64,000 nucleotides of DNA from Chlorops oryzae (GCA_020466095.1 CM035808.1:3451647-3515646); one strand, 5' to 3'; shown: positions 1 through 11,375, counted from the first letter of the stretch. Notes: generated from the letters alone by a model not told the origin. Program-made: numbers and translations.

Positions 1-960
1 TTGAGAATCAATGAATGTAGAAAATAAGGACGGTACTTCCAATGCGAATGGGTTGAGATATGATTTAAAAACGTACAAAATTTTTGCTTATTATCTTATA
101 GATTATAACCAGGCATGCCCAAAAGGCATTCAAAAAGGCAAAAGAGAAGCAAAAAATAGAAGTTCGTGTACGTATATGAAGAGAGAGTTTTAAAAATGAT
201 ACCGAACGAGTAGGCTCTGTGCCGCTTTTTTTCAGAAGAGAAGCTAGTTTTTGTATTTTTATGTTTTTGTTGTACTATACACTAACATTTTTCGGACGTT
301 TGTCTGTAGTGGTGGTCATCACTGATTATAACCAGAGGTGCACAAAGGGTAGGCTCCAGGGGTAAAAGAGCGTAAAAGAGAACATTTTTGCACACGTATA
401 GAAACTGTGAGCGAGAGATGAAAAAGTATAAAACGAGGTCGCAATTAAAGCAAAATGCCTTTTGTATTCGAGAAGCGAAGCGAACAACCGAAGCGAGCAA
501 AAAAACGAAGTCACGTCAATTTTTCAATTCAGTACTATGACAAACTTTGCAGAGGCAAGACATGTGTCGCTCTGTTTTAATTTTTAAAACTTTTTTTCGT
601 ATAATTTTTAGTTTTGCCTCAGTTAGAGTGCGTTGAGAGCTCAGTATGCTACAGACTATTGTCGAGGTGGGATCTATGACGCTTGTCGCTTTGTTATTCT
701 CTCGATTTTCTAATTTTATGGCTTTGTTGTACCACTACTATTGGGCATAATGAAAACGGCCTTGTAGTGGTGGTCACCTCTGATTATAACCCCCCAAACT
801 GAAAGAGATCACTTTAGGCGTAGTCGCAATTTTCTTTACCTATGGCAAATATTTTTTGAACATAAAAATACACAGCAGTTATGTTAAAAAAAAAAAAAAA
901 AAACCTACAAAGCTATTACAATTCCGCACTCGTATAAAATCTTTCGATGACATGGTACTT
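1..960. repeat. Intergenic spacer with degenerate repeats
   Basis: No gene recognised. Two near-identical blocks, about 28 bases each and starting GTAGTGGTGGTCA, lie at 305-332 and 764-791 in direct orientation. Two looser related blocks begin near 104 and 327 (ATTATAACCAG...). The open frames here have no recognisable domain and overlap low-complexity sequence. It is probably decayed repeat DNA next to the 3' end of the DNAJC1-like gene. Confidence 0.5.
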
Positions 961-2887
961 TTAGCTCCTCTCAAAAAGATACGCATCATCAGAATCCTCA
1001 TCGCTGGAAAAGTCTTTACGTCTTCTGCGCTCCTTTCGTTTACTACGTTTTTTACTACTTTTTCCCATCTCCTCCTCTGTGGGTTCAATTGTTTCAACTT
1101 CAATATCTCGTTCATCAGCGGATTTCTCAGCTTCAACATTGTCTTCAGTTGCAATCGTTTCTTCCTCTGCATTTGTATCTTCTACTACTTTACTTTGTTC
1201 CGAATTCGTTTCATCAGTTGTTTTCTTTTGATTTTTAACCAATTCACATAGGTATTTATAACGTACCAAGCACTCCTCTTTCGTCTTGCCAGGCACATTA
1301 TTTGCAATCTTTGACCAACGATCGCCTGAGGTATTCTTTCGATATTTAACAATTGCACTTTCCAATGCACGTTGCTGCTCTTGCGTCCAATTCGTTTCAG
1401 TTATAATAATATTCTTATCGCTGGTCTTTTTGATTTTTTCTTTTTTAACCATATCCTGTGTTTGCACAAGAATATTTTCAGCAACACTATCCGTTTGTCC
1501 GGGTATCCGATAGCCGTTGTCTTTCATTTTAGCTGCCATAAAAGTGACTTCTTGTACTGTTCGATTCATTGTTTCGGCAATTGTATCCCATCGGCTGCTG
1601 CTACCGCCCGGATATTTTTTCACCAAACGTATCAGTTCGGCGAGATCTTCATCGGTCCAGAATCCACCACTGATCGTTGTCTAAATGGATTATGAAAAAC
1701 TTAGAACTACTTGAAGGCTACATGGTAAATGTCGATTGTAGCATACCTTTTGACCTACTGCTCTCATACCTACAGTCTCATCATTTGTTAACTCTCGCGA
1801 GTGTATTTGTGAATAGCCTTGCAAATCTTCATCCGTTTTTTCAGGAGCTTTTGTCGTCTGTTTACGTTTGCGAAGATTTTCTTTTTTCTCCTTTTTTAAG
1901 CGTGCTTGTTCCTCTAATTCTTTTTCTAGTTCCTCTTGTCTACGTGCTGCTTCCGCTTCCCTGCAAAATATTCAGTTTTATCATGAAAACATAGGACAAT
2001 CAAAAGAATTTATAGTCTTACAGTCTACGTTGCTCAAGTGCAATCTCCTTTAGCTCGTTTGCCTTGTAAAATAGTTGCTTTATAGCACTTGGAAGATTCC
2101 AAATTGCCATCGGGATTTGAATTGGCAGTGTGTTCTGGAAAAACAAAAAGGATAACTCATATATGAGCATTTATAGATAAATGATTGATTATAACTACTT
2201 TAATAGAAGGCATTGGTATTTCGCTTAATATTGTTTCCATGTCGAGTCCTTTGTTCTTCTTTTGAAGCTTCTTCAATTTTGATCCGATAACTTGTTCCTG
2301 TAAATATTAGCAATTCGAATTTTAAAGTTCTTTAAAAGTAGCATCATAAACTTACGGCTGTATACTTTTTCTCGAAATAAGCAGCCCAAGCAAATATGTA
2401 TTGTCCAATTGTGGTAATAATAAAAAGTATTAATGCACCTTCGTATAAACCAATTTTACGCATGCGACGATAATAATATAGTGCAGACTTCCAGTTGGGT
2501 AGACCATCTTTCAGTACTTTATCGTACTTCTCACGCTTACCCGGATCTCGCAAAATTTCATAGATGGACACTAAATTTCGAAATTGAATATTGGCGTCTT
2601 CGGCTGAATTTTTATCGGGATGTAATATTATGGATAGACCGCGAAATGCTCGCTTTATTTCCTTTAATGTTGCGTTCTATACAAATAGAATATTTAAATT
2701 AGCTTTGAAGCAATATTCTTTGGAAAATATAACTTACTTCGGATATATCCATAAAATCGTAAAAATTTCTATTGACTTCTTCGACAATATCGAAAATTTC
2801 CAATTCCTCGGAATCCCATGCATGTGTATTCTGGATGCATTGCAGGAATATGCAAAAAATGATAATTTTTATATATTTATTCATCAT
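961..2887 (-). CDS. DNAJC1: DnaJ homolog subfamily C member 1-like ER co-chaperone
   Basis: Six exons, all with GT..AG junctions and matching phase: 2887-2738, 2676-2356, 2297-2199, 2134-2022, 1960-1747, 1680-961. The product is about 538 residues, close to the usual size of DNAJC1 (about 550). Residues 1-23 look like a signal peptide (hydrophobic KIIIFCIFLQC then HAW). A J domain follows with its HPD triad at about 69-71, then one membrane segment at about 128-150, a basic/acidic coiled-coil-like linker, and two SANT/Myb-like domains (about 306-352 with FWTDEDL; about 396-450 with NWTQEQQ). The C-terminal tail is acidic, then Lys/Arg-rich. Known family role: the lumenal J domain stimulates the Hsp70 BiP, while the cytosolic SANT part contacts ribosomes. 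I chose the ATG at 2887 because it puts the signal peptide first; an in-frame ATG at 2989 would add 34 residues with no obvious role. Gene identity is firm; exact start is less so. Confidence 0.9.
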
Positions 2888-3339
2888 CCTCCACAAAGTG
2901 TTTTTTTTAAGAAAGCAACAACTAGAGTCAACGTCCACGAAGTATTTGTTGGTACAGGTGTTAGCTTTGCGAAAAAATTCTGGCATCACTGGAATTCCGT
3001 ATCATTGTCAGGGCTGCCGTATTGCCTTTTTACTCTACTTCTCTAATATGCCTGCCACAGGTAGATTGAAATTGTTCAATTTCAAAAAATTTCAGAACAA
3101 ATTTGACATTTGAAATTGAGGCAATTTCAATTTTGTTCTGATATTGTTCAATTTCGATCTACGTGTGGCTAGCATATTATCGACTTTGTAGACAGAAATT
3201 CCATTCTAGTTCTATTTGCAATATTTTTATTTGCAAATAAGGCTAAATTATAAACGTAGTAACAGACGCTGTGTATGAAAAACAAAAACAAAGCAACAAC
3301 AAGCGGCAATACTCTCAGCTTTATAGAAGATTATAGCCT

Positions 3340-3560
3340 CATGATACAAGAAAACAAGATAGCGCCACTTGAGAGAGGAAACGTCACAAACTCAAAATCG
3401 CGATTCGTTGTTGTTGTTTCCCATGTTAAGCCGGCTTTTTACTTTTTTGAATAGCATGGCAAACAACAACAATTTCTCGCTCAGTGACGTCACAAACTCA
3501 ATTTTCGGAGCCTCAAAATAGCGGTACTGAAGTGGCGCTATCTTGTTTTCTTGTATCATG
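3340..3560. mobile_element. hAT-type MITE, CATGATACAAG family, copy 1
   Basis: Perfect long terminal inverted repeats begin CATGATACAAGAAAACAAGA and continue through ATAGCGCCACTT. An 8-bp target duplication TATAGCCT flanks it at 3332-3339 and 3561-3568. The interior is itself palindromic around AAACAACAACAA blocks and carries TGACGTCA at 3485-3492. No coding capacity. Sister copies are at 30337, 52659 and 57326. Confidence 0.93.
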
Positions 3561-3568
3561 TATAGCCT

Positions 3569-3927
3569 GATTTCCAATTACGCGTCAGATGCAGAATGTT
3601 TGACGCTGCGTCATCTGCGTGAAAAAAAAAATCAATTTGCAACAGCGAGTGTACGTGAGCATATGGGTTGCATTGCGATTTCTTTACGAATCACAATTTT
3701 CGAGAAAGTCGAGAGTCAGACACACGAACATGTTTCGGAACAATTCCATTTGATTGCATGAGAAAGAAAGAGAAGCGCAGAACAATTAACAAACAACCGT
3801 CTTTTTTCTTCGCTCGTCTTTCTCTACTTACTTAATTGTTTCAGAACATTTGTTCGTGTGTCTGACTCTCGACATTAACGAAATCTCTTAACGTGTAATT
3901 AGCGTATTTCAGAAGAATTTGACACTT
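3569..3927. other. Intergenic, no gene seen
   Basis: AT-rich spacer. It contains an inverted motif (GAGAGTCAGACACACGAACA near 3711-3730, mirrored near 3851-3870), so it may be another old foldback repeat. No conserved coding segment seen. Confidence 0.4.
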
Positions 3928-4466
3928 AAGCCTGAATTCCAATTGCGCAGGAGCTGCGTAACGTGAATTCTTGCAAACATTCAACACATGAAAACATATG
4001 GAACTAGTTCGAATCAATTTCCTGCACGCTCACGCACACGCACGAGTTCGAAAAATTGAATATTTCCTGCGCGTGAGCAACATGACAGCTGAGTATAACA
4101 GTTGAAGAAAGGAATATAACAGTGTTGTAGAAACTATTGAGTACTTTTTTTTATGGTACTTGGTACTACGGCGTATCCTTTTTTCGTTAATCAATTAATA
4201 TGCATTAAATTATTTTTTTTTTAAGCATCGTCTCTATATTTATGATTTCTATAACTTATTTGCTAAGTAAAAGGGAATATTACATTCCGTTCATAGAAAA
4301 TAAGACGAGTACAAGAGTAGCTAAAAATGTACTGAGTCAAGTTCACACTCAAAACCGCAGCAATGACATGCCCATGCACACGCATTATTGGAAATTGAAT
4401 TTTTCCTGCACCTCCTGCAGCAGGAAATTTTCTTGCAGCTCCTGCGCTATTGGAATTCAGGCTTTA
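3928..4466. mobile_element. Foldback/MITE-like element (~540 bp)
   Basis: The ends are inverted copies: AAGCCTGAATTCCAATTGCG at the left and CGCTATTGGAATTCAGGCTT at the right, extended by GCAGGAGCTGC / GCAGCTCCTGC. The inside is AT-rich without a transposase. A shorter relative may lie at 19241-19410, with similar CAACACATG..AACGTATGG and GCGCTATTGGAA motifs. No clear target duplication. Confidence 0.65.
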
Positions 4467-4635
4467 TTTGGCTACGAGAAAAAATGTAGTGAGTGGCAAC
4501 GCCGATTTGATATCACCACTTCACGATTTTGGATACCAAGTCAAGCTTGGCCTATACGATTTGAGCCAACAAAGTAAATAAAGCCACGAATTTCTTAAAC
4601 TAATTGATAGATTTGCCAGAGACTTAATAATTAAA

Positions 4636-5300
4636 ATGTCTAAAAAAGAGGAAAAACCGCAGATTGTGGAAGAGGTAATGTTTTTATTGAAAAAAAAAAA
4701 GCTTTAAACAATACGCCACGTCATTGAATTTTATAAATAATAATAATATTTAATTAATAGCTTGTTAAAGTGAACAAATGGGACGGAGCAGCTGTGAAGC
4801 ATGCACTGGACGATGCGGTTAAAAATGCAATCTTCCATGACCGTCCATATCTCAAGGAACAATTTGGACTTATCAATGCAAGACTATTGATATGTTCCTT
4901 AGCTGTTGGTGTCGCCATTTTAGCACATGGTTGGGATTTTACACATCCATTCCCCGAGTCTCGCAACGTCCTGCTCTTTAGTGTTATTGCGTATTTTGCT
5001 CTGATGGGATTACTTACAATACATACAACATTCCGTGAAAAGGGGATCTTTATTGTTGCGGTTCAAAAAGATGGGAATGGCTCACAGCGCACCTACGTAG
5101 CTAGCTCCGATATGAGGAAATATGATGATAAGTACATGCTTACACTCTCGTTACGTGATGCCAAATCTCTTCGAGAAGTAACGAGCTCCAAATCCTGCGC
5201 AAATTATATTGATGTCAATGGAGTGATCATTGAATCACTAGTTAACAATGAGGTGAATAGACTGTTTAATTCGTTATCAGCTGGCAAGAAGGAGCAATAG
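4636..5300 (+). CDS. Spase25: Signal peptidase complex subunit 2 (SPC25)
   Basis: Two exons, 4636-4674 and 4761-5300; donor GAG|GTAATG, acceptor TTAATAG|CTTG, phase 0. The product is about 192 residues, near the roughly 200 usual for the family. It starts MSKKEEKPQIVEE and continues LVKVNKWDGAAVKHALDDAV, typical of the cytosolic N terminus. Two close membrane segments follow (about 54-70 and 83-102), then a hydrophilic cytosolic domain with FREKGIFIVAVQKD and a Lys-rich end. Known role: a non-catalytic ER membrane subunit of signal peptidase that helps couple it to the translocon. The first exon is too short to find without the splice. The gene converges on the selenoprotein gene downstream, with 554 bases between the stop codons. 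It is apparently intact. Confidence 0.93.
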
Positions 5301-5698
5301 CTCGCGCAGGACAGAGATACACAAGAGAACACTGCAGAAATTGCCGACAAGAACGATGAAGAGAAAGAGAGCAGCAATGCGATTATGTTGGTTTAACATA
5401 ATTCATGTGTATCTTGAACTATAAAGTATAACTTTGCTAATCAATTATCTTATCTTATATAATTTTCAAGGGAAATCCAAATTCAATTAATTGATATTCC
5501 TGATGCTAGTCGAAATGGTCGAGGGTATTTACAAGAGTAGTATTGCTGACGTGTTGCATGTTTCGCCTTTAGGCATGTCTTCCTACCACATATACGATTA
5601 TAGAACAAGGATTCCTTAGTGCTAGATCTTAAAGCATAACGCAACTGGCTATTGTAAGATATTAGATTTCAAACAAGCTGTAATGAGTGTGTTTTTCA

Positions 5699-5704
5699 TT
5701 TATT
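5699..5704 (-). terminator. Poly(A) signal AATAAA for the selenoprotein gene
   Basis: AATAAA on the minus strand, about 150 bases past the stop codon. If used, the 3' UTR would be about 170 bases long and would contain the SECIS hairpin at 5763-5833. Confidence 0.5.
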
Positions 5705-5762
5705 TAAATTTACTTTCATATATAAACAAGAAACCTTTGAAGAGTAACAATCGCGTAAGAGC

Positions 5763-5833
5763 TTATCGGGCGAAAAAGGAATCACAACATTGAGCTCCCG
5801 ATTGGGTTTTACTACAACATCGATCATAAGCGC
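5763..5833 (-). promoter_or_regulatory. SECIS element (type 2) in the 3' UTR
   Basis: Read on the minus strand. A 5' core ATGA (5827-5824) faces a 3' TGAT (5784-5781), giving the non-Watson-Crick U.U, G.A, A.G, U.U quartet. Eight consecutive pairs follow (CGAUGUUG with CAAUGUUG), then a bulged U and three more pairs. Next comes an unpaired AAAA (5810-5807) and an extra apical mini-stem CCC/GGG (5806-5804 with 5799-5797) around a 4-base loop. The extra mini-stem is what defines type 2. Below the quartet, GCTTA and TAAGC can pair as helix I. This is hand-folded. Confidence 0.8.
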
Positions 5834-5854
5834 CACCAAAGTCCACACGAATGT

Positions 5855-6411
5855 TTACTTCTTCTTAGGTTTTGAGGTAGTTGCCGATTTAACATTTTCC
5901 TCGCCTTCGCTGACATTGGTCTTTTCATCAGTTTTTCCATTTTCAATTGTAAGAAGATTAAGTGCACGACGTACATCGTTTTCTAAAGCTTCCATTGGAG
6001 GAAATTTTTGAGCACGTGGTGTTCGTTTGACTCCAGACCAAATTTGGATACGTTTTGATGGTTCCGCTTCAGGCTTAAGTGCTACGGAAATTTCAAAAGA
6101 ACCTCGCTTTGGCGGTCCATCGGCATTTAACAATAATTGTAATTGAATATTTGGATGATCAGCATGCAGTCGTTCCAAGAGCTGTTTCAAGTAATTATCA
6201 TTGGTAAATGATGATTGAGTTTATTAATACTCACATTCGAGTGAACCTCCAGAGCACGACGCTTGAATACTGATCATGATCGGCAATGTTCGATGTAAAC
6301 TACTGGGAGATTATCATCTATATTAGTCTCTCCAGCGGTTTCAGCATTCTTCTGACGTTTCGCTCCACCAGAAGTTGATGGATCGGTCTTCCTTTTGCGT
6401 TTCGGAGGCAT
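5855..6411 (-). CDS. BthD: Selenoprotein H family (BthD), Sec encoded by TGA
   Basis: Two exons, 6411-6235 and 6181-5855; donor TCGAAT|GTGAGT, acceptor ACAG|CTCTTG, phase 0. With the TGA at 6276-6274 read as selenocysteine (residue 46), the product is about 167 residues. It starts with a short Lys/Arg-rich stretch (MPPKRKRK, nuclear-localisation-like). The thioredoxin-like redox motif follows: HCRS-U-SVFKRRA, i.e. Cys43-x-x-Sec46. Then come VHSN|LLERLHADHP, QLLLNADGPPKRGSFEIS and IQIWSGVKRTPRAQKFP, which match the SelH/BthD fold, and a Lys-rich tail. Family role: nuclear, DNA-binding, redox-active selenoprotein. Recoding is supported by the SECIS just past the stop (5763-5833). A standard gene caller would stop at TGA and report only fragments. 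Confidence 0.92.
6274..6276 (-). other. Selenocysteine codon (UGA) in the SelH/BthD gene
   Basis: Codon 46 counted from the ATG at 6411. The reading frame is open on both sides, and the flanking residues (EHCRS before, SVFKRR after) match the redox loop of the family. Confidence 0.9.
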
Positions 6412-6812
6412 TTCCGAGAGGATATAAATTGTTCAGATCCGAGCTTAACTTCAAATGCGATCAATGTGGATTAATTGCGCGCTAATTTTTAAATAGAGAT
6501 AGAAAAATTCGGATACTCAAAGAAAACACTCGATACACGACTGTTATCCTGTACCTTGCAATAAGGGTATCTATTTACAGTGTTTCCTCGATTACAAGAA
6601 CTATCAGATACTAGAAAAAAATTTCCATTAAAATATCAATTGCTCATATCGAAATGACATCAGCAAACTAGGAGTTATTGAAAGAGCTATGGAGCCTTTA
6701 AGCGATGAAGACCCACACGGAGGGAGTACTGTAGCGATCGAACCCAATTAAGGTAAGAAAATAATTTAAAAAAATATTATTGCTACATAGCGACAAGTTT
6801 TACGCAATTTGC

Positions 6813-7553
6813 TTAAGGGGGTCTTCTCATTGAGCAACTTTTTTTTCGACTTTTTTTTTGCATTTATTTATAGCTTGGGTAGTTGTGAATATGCCCCTAA
6901 AAGGATTTTTTGAAATTCGAAATAGTTTAGAGGATATAGCCTTCTTTGTCGAGCAAGATCTGCGCTAAAACGAGTAATTTTTGCGTTGCTTCAAACTTTA
7001 AACGCGTTTATCTCGAAACCACGTTTTTCGAACTGGCGGCCATGATATCTCCAGTTCAACTGAACCGATTTTCATGAAACAAAGTGGAATCGACGCAGAA
7101 TTGTCACCATTCTCGGGTGAACCTCGACCATAATTTTAAAAAATTTTTTTACTATTTTTTTTTTACACTAAACTACAAAAAAAAGCCCGAAATTGAAATT
7201 TTTTTTTGAATGGCCGCCATTTTGTCAAAAAAAATCACAAAATTAAGCTTGAGGTTCACCCGAGAATTACATCTATACTGATTATAACCCCGTTTTTTTT
7301 TTCCATTTCGGACGCTCCGGAGACCCGGAATCGTGGCCGCCGTGACGGCACCTTTTTTTTCACCACCAACTTTGAAGTCTCATTACTTTTTGAACAGCCC
7401 ACGTATCGAGGCAAAAAAAATTTTTTTTATTTACTTTGAACCTTTTGTAATACAATAAATAAAAAAAGTTTTCAATTATTCTTTGCGTTTTCAAATAAGA
7501 ATTTTTTTAAAAAGGGTCCAAAAAACGGGTTTTCAATGAGAAGAGCCCCTTAA
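6813..7553. mobile_element. TTAA-flanked MITE (piggyBac-like target), copy 1
   Basis: Both ends carry TTAA. The left end reads TTAAGGGGGTCTTCTCATTG and the right end is its complement (CAATGAGAAGAGCCCCTTAA) apart from one base. The element is about 740 bp, AT-rich, with no transposase. A second copy begins at 30601 and is cut by the gap at 31112; over about 500 bases the two are nearly identical. TTAA duplication is typical of piggyBac-superfamily insertion; assignment to it is inference. Confidence 0.75.
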
Positions 7554-7771
7554 GATGGAAGTCAATTTCCTGAGTCCTTATTCAATTTTGGCCCTTTCGT
7601 TAGGGGAGAGAAGATTTCGATTCGCCAGGCCCCCGTCCATATCGTTTCGCACCTGTGCTGGACACTGCTGTCCCAATTGCAATGCGTTGAGGCCTTTCAC
7701 ACTAGTCAGTTATTGACGTCAATTATCATTTTTGGCCGAAAAAAGTTCGGGGATTTAGAGAAAAATTGACC
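7554..7771. other. Spacer, no gene seen
   Basis: Unique-looking sequence between two mobile elements. No conserved protein segment found. Confidence 0.4.
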
Positions 7772-7779
7772 TCTTTGGT

Positions 7780-7932
7780 CAGTGCCGTAGCAATTCTGTT
7801 TTGCGTGAGGGGAAAAATTATTTTTCCAATTTGCGTGGGGGGGAAAATTATTTTTTCAATTTTATTCATGGGCAAAAACAAAAATGCGTGGGGGAAAATC
7901 CCCCTCTTGCCCCTATGGTTGCTACGGCACTG
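7780..7932. mobile_element. Short hAT-type MITE (CAGTGCCGTAGCAA ends)
   Basis: Terminal inverted repeat CAGTGCCGTAGCAA at the left and TTGCTACGGCACTG at the right. The 8-bp duplication TCTTTGGT is at 7772-7779 and 7933-7940. The 153-bp interior is imperfect repeats of a G-run and AAAATTATTTTT and has no protein. Confidence 0.88.
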
Positions 7933-8213
7933 TCTTTGGTACATGGAAATACCGATGTAACTCTAAAAGCGAATAAAAATAAGAATTGATTGATTGACTG
8001 TCAATAATTGACTCGTGTAAAAGGCCTCATCCATATATTGTCAATTCGGTATATCTGAGATCGCCCATCGAGTTAAACTTTCCATACTAGGGATAATTTT
8101 TTACTGCTTCCGTAAAGTATTTTCGTCACGATATCCTCCCGAAATGCCATTACGAAGAACGTTATCGTTGCAATAGTTCGACCTTTTTTCTTTTTACCTA
8201 CATATAAGGAATT

Positions 8214-8394
8214 TTGTAGGCTTTGGCCGTCACAAAAAGAACAAGTTCCTGTTTTCAGTGTGTTTTTTCCCCACTCGTTGATGAAAGAAGGTCAAAGCAA
8301 AAGTTTTTTCCTGAAGATGGCTGACCACTTCCATCGGAAATGGTGTAAAAAAAAAACAAGGAATTGTTTTTATGTGACGGCCAAAGCATACAAA
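8214..8394. mobile_element. Inverted-repeat element (~180 bp)
   Basis: TTGTAGGCTTTGGCCGTCAC at the left is mirrored by GTGACGGCCAAAGCATACAA at the right, with one mismatch. The 8214 arm continues into an AT-rich loop. No target duplication was evident. Confidence 0.6.
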
Positions 8395-8460
8395 GATTTC
8401 TTGTAATGAAAACTTTATGGGAAACGGGCCTAATATGCAGAAGAAGCAATTTCATATCCA

Positions 8461-9355
8461 TACACCGAGAGAAATAACAACAGTTAAATCAACTACTTAG
8501 AACAGTTAAAGTAAGAGTGGTCAAATAAACTGTATTCCGCGTTAAATGCACTGAAAAAGGCAGTCAAATGAACAGTTGAAAAACAGTTACTTTTTATGTT
8601 CAAATTCGCTTTCGTTCACTTAGACGTATAAGTTCGCATTCTGATCAACCGTCTCCGGAGGTTTCGATAGCTCAGTGGTTTAAACTGTGACTCGACAGTC
8701 GTGAGCTTCGGCGGGAATTTTTCTGAATTTTTTTTTTTTAATTACAGTTTTTTTTTTTGTTCAGAGTGTAGTTGTTTTGGAAGACAAAAATTTTCTCCTA
8801 AATTTTTAAGGTTTTAATTTATTTAATTTTTTTTTTAATGGTTCATTTTCAAGCAAAAAATTTTGGGACTGAAACAATTCCTTAAGCACGTTCCCCAAAA
8901 CTTGAGCAACCATAAGCTCAAGTGAGCATTTTGACCAACAAATTAAATTCGTTCGTTTAGCGTAATGGTTAAGACGTTCGCCCAGCGAAGTGTGGAGGTC
9001 AGCGGTTCAAGGCTCGGCCGAGGCGAGAAAATTTAAAGAGATGAAAGAGAAAAAGATTTAAATAGAAACAAATAAATAAAGAAAAAATATAATAATTTAA
9101 TAAAAAAAAAAATATTAATAAAAGAAGATAAAAAAAAGTCAAAGCAAAAAATAAATTTTTTTTCCCAGTCGCTGGTGACAGTTGATTTAACCGCGAGACA
9201 GTTATATCAACCATCAGGTAGTTATATCCTTATTGACTGTGTTTGTACTGTTGAATTGACCGCTACTACACATAAGCTAAGAATTAACGGTGAACTCGGT
9301 TATTTTAACCTGCTTTTTCAGTTAATATAACTAACTACCTTTTTCTCTCGGTGTA
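8461..9355. mobile_element. Large foldback element with tRNA-like segments
   Basis: The ends are inverted TACACCGAGAGAAA / TTTCTCTCGGTGTA, and TA at each edge suggests TA insertion. Subterminal blocks resemble each other (AACAGTTAAATCAAC; CAGTTATATCAACC). Inside are two decayed tRNA-like stretches: one near 8663 with an A box TAGCTCAGTGG, and one near 8951 with an A box-like TAGCGTAATGG and a B box-like GGTTCAAGGCT. Neither folds as an obviously functional tRNA. No transposase. Confidence 0.65.
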
Positions 9356-10100
9356 CTGAACATGGATACGTTCAATGAAAACACTTTTTTTTTTTTTTGG
9401 TAACAGAATTTCTTTTAACTATTTATTTCCATAAATTTGAAAATATTTTGCAACTAATTAAAGGTTTATATTTTAAAACTAGCTTTAAATCTTTTCTCTT
9501 TTATTTTGTTGGGTCTATATCCGGGTCGTGCACTGAGCAAATAAAGTAAAAATGCACAAGAATTTGTACTTAAAAATTAAAAATGTCGAACTAGGAAAAT
9601 TTGTCAAGCACTATTTAAAGTGAAGACGTCTTAATAAAATATTTTGCAAATATTACCATTTTGAAATGCATAGAATTTATTGAGTACTTTACGGAAGTGT
9701 GCTTTTTTTTTTTTTTTGCCGCATGGAATAAAGTTTGAATTCACTAATGACTGAAAGTATTTTAATGTAAAAAAAAAAAAATCAACCTTAATTTCGTGGT
9801 TTTGTTCAATTTTCTTCTTGTGTCTCACACAATATCTTAAACATATACAATGAATTGAACTGCAGCACAAAATTTATATGAGATTAATCAAGAAATTTAC
9901 AATTTTTTTGAGGCCTTTTTTTCGTGTGTTGATGGCGGAAGAGGGGGCATACACACACATTGATCAAACCAAAGAATATGTGGAAAAAACATTTTTAACG
10001 TTACAACAAAGTCTTTGAATTGTTTTTAAGCTTGCTAGCTTAAGATTTCTAAGTTACAGAGGGATGTATGTGTCTTATGCAACTTAGCTATTGAAATTTT
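9356..10100. other. Downstream spacer of Tom40, no gene seen
   Basis: AT-rich, with several poly-A/T runs. It probably includes the Tom40 3' UTR. No coding conservation seen. Confidence 0.4.
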
Positions 10101-11367
10101 TTAACCAATTATCAAACCACAGCCAAGCCTGAATTGATTTTTATTATGATTTAAGCGACCGCTTAACGCGAATGAAAATGGAAGAGGCTGCAATCGTTTT
10201 TCTAATAGACCAGAAACGTTCCAGTTCGAATCGAAAGAGCCTTCAAGAAAGAAAGAAAGAAAGAATGATTATCAATTAAAATAAAGAGTGAGTGAGAGAG
10301 AGAACATTATTTCTAGCCGCATTTACCTCTAAAGACAAGATCAGCCTTCGGTAGATCAACTTGATAGCCAATCGTAGCAATTGATTCTTGCATTCTAAGA
10401 TTAGTTTCCACCTCAACACCGATTTGAAGTTGTTCGCTTGCTTTCTGATAGTAGCATAAATGTAGAGCACTTTGTCCTAGTGTACCCGACCAAGTGGAAT
10501 CGCCATTCGTGTATCTGCCAACAAGCGAGGCAACCGCTATTTTACCACCAGGCACATTCGGCCCATATTGGTATGCTAATTCAGCACCCATGGCAAGTTT
10601 TGATGTCACTGACTGTAGATACTGGGCAACAAAAACACCCGAGTTATTAAATATATTAGGATTTCCGACCGTTAACGATGCTGTATAATCATCGCCGCGA
10701 TAGTCTGTGGTCATCTGAGCTACAGTTAATTTTGATTCTTGTATCTAAAGATGATTAGGAGAGGTGAATTAGATGTTTTTTTTTTTTTGCACAAATTCCA
10801 TACCTGAGAAGCAAATTTACAGCGCACACGTGGATGGAATTGATGTATTATGTTTGCATTTAGATTACCAGATGGATCAATGTCGCCTAATAGAACGGGG
10901 AATACTTCGGATGGGGAGAATTGTTTTGTGCCCACATATGTTGTGCCAAAACGATAGCCACTTGGCTGCGATGTTGTTAAATTAATGGTATGCGACACTT
11001 GGAAGTGATTGCTCAGGCCTTTGTTAAGCATTATTTTAGCGCCTTCAAAGGGCATTGCCTGTATATCTGAAAAGTAAACGTAAACATATGACAACAACAA
11101 AATATATGTATGTGATAGATAGAAGAAATGTCAGGCTAGCAAGCACACTTTGTAGGTTATGTCATCGATGTACCACTAACCTTTGCATTTCTTATGCAAA
11201 TCTTCAACGGTGCCGGGATTGTCCCGTTTCTTTTCTTCGCTAGTGCTTGTCGCTCCCGGTAACGGTGCCAGCGGCGCAAGTGGTGTTGGCTTCGCTGGCT
11301 CAGGTACTCCCAATTTCGATGCGTCCATTGGTGATGATGATGATGATCCGGCCATAACGTTTCCCAT
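10101..11367 (-). CDS. Tom40: Mitochondrial import receptor subunit Tom40
   Basis: Four exons: 11367-11181, 11066-10804, 10744-10327, 10240-10101. All junctions are GT..AG and the phases (1, 0, 1) agree, giving about 335 residues, the usual insect Tom40 length. The N terminus (MGNVMAGSSSSS then a Pro/Ala-rich stretch) is the variable cytosolic segment. After it come NPGTVEDLHKKCKDIQAMPF and EGAKIMLNKGLSNHFQVSHT, characteristic of the family, then the beta-strands of the 19-strand barrel. The last exon (140 bases, no ATG) ends NQFRLGCGLIIG, which fits the C-terminal beta-signal read by the mitochondrial SAM complex. Known role: protein-conducting pore of the outer mitochondrial membrane. The gene is apparently intact. 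Confidence 0.95.
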
Positions 11368-11375
11368 TTTTACTG

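Noticed and set aside
856..1513. Plus-strand ORFs opposite the DNAJC1-like last exon
   Set aside because: They are antisense shadows of a strongly supported coding exon.
8640..8720. Possible functional tRNA gene
   Set aside because: The A box is good, but the B box is degenerate and arms do not pair well; it lies inside a mobile element.
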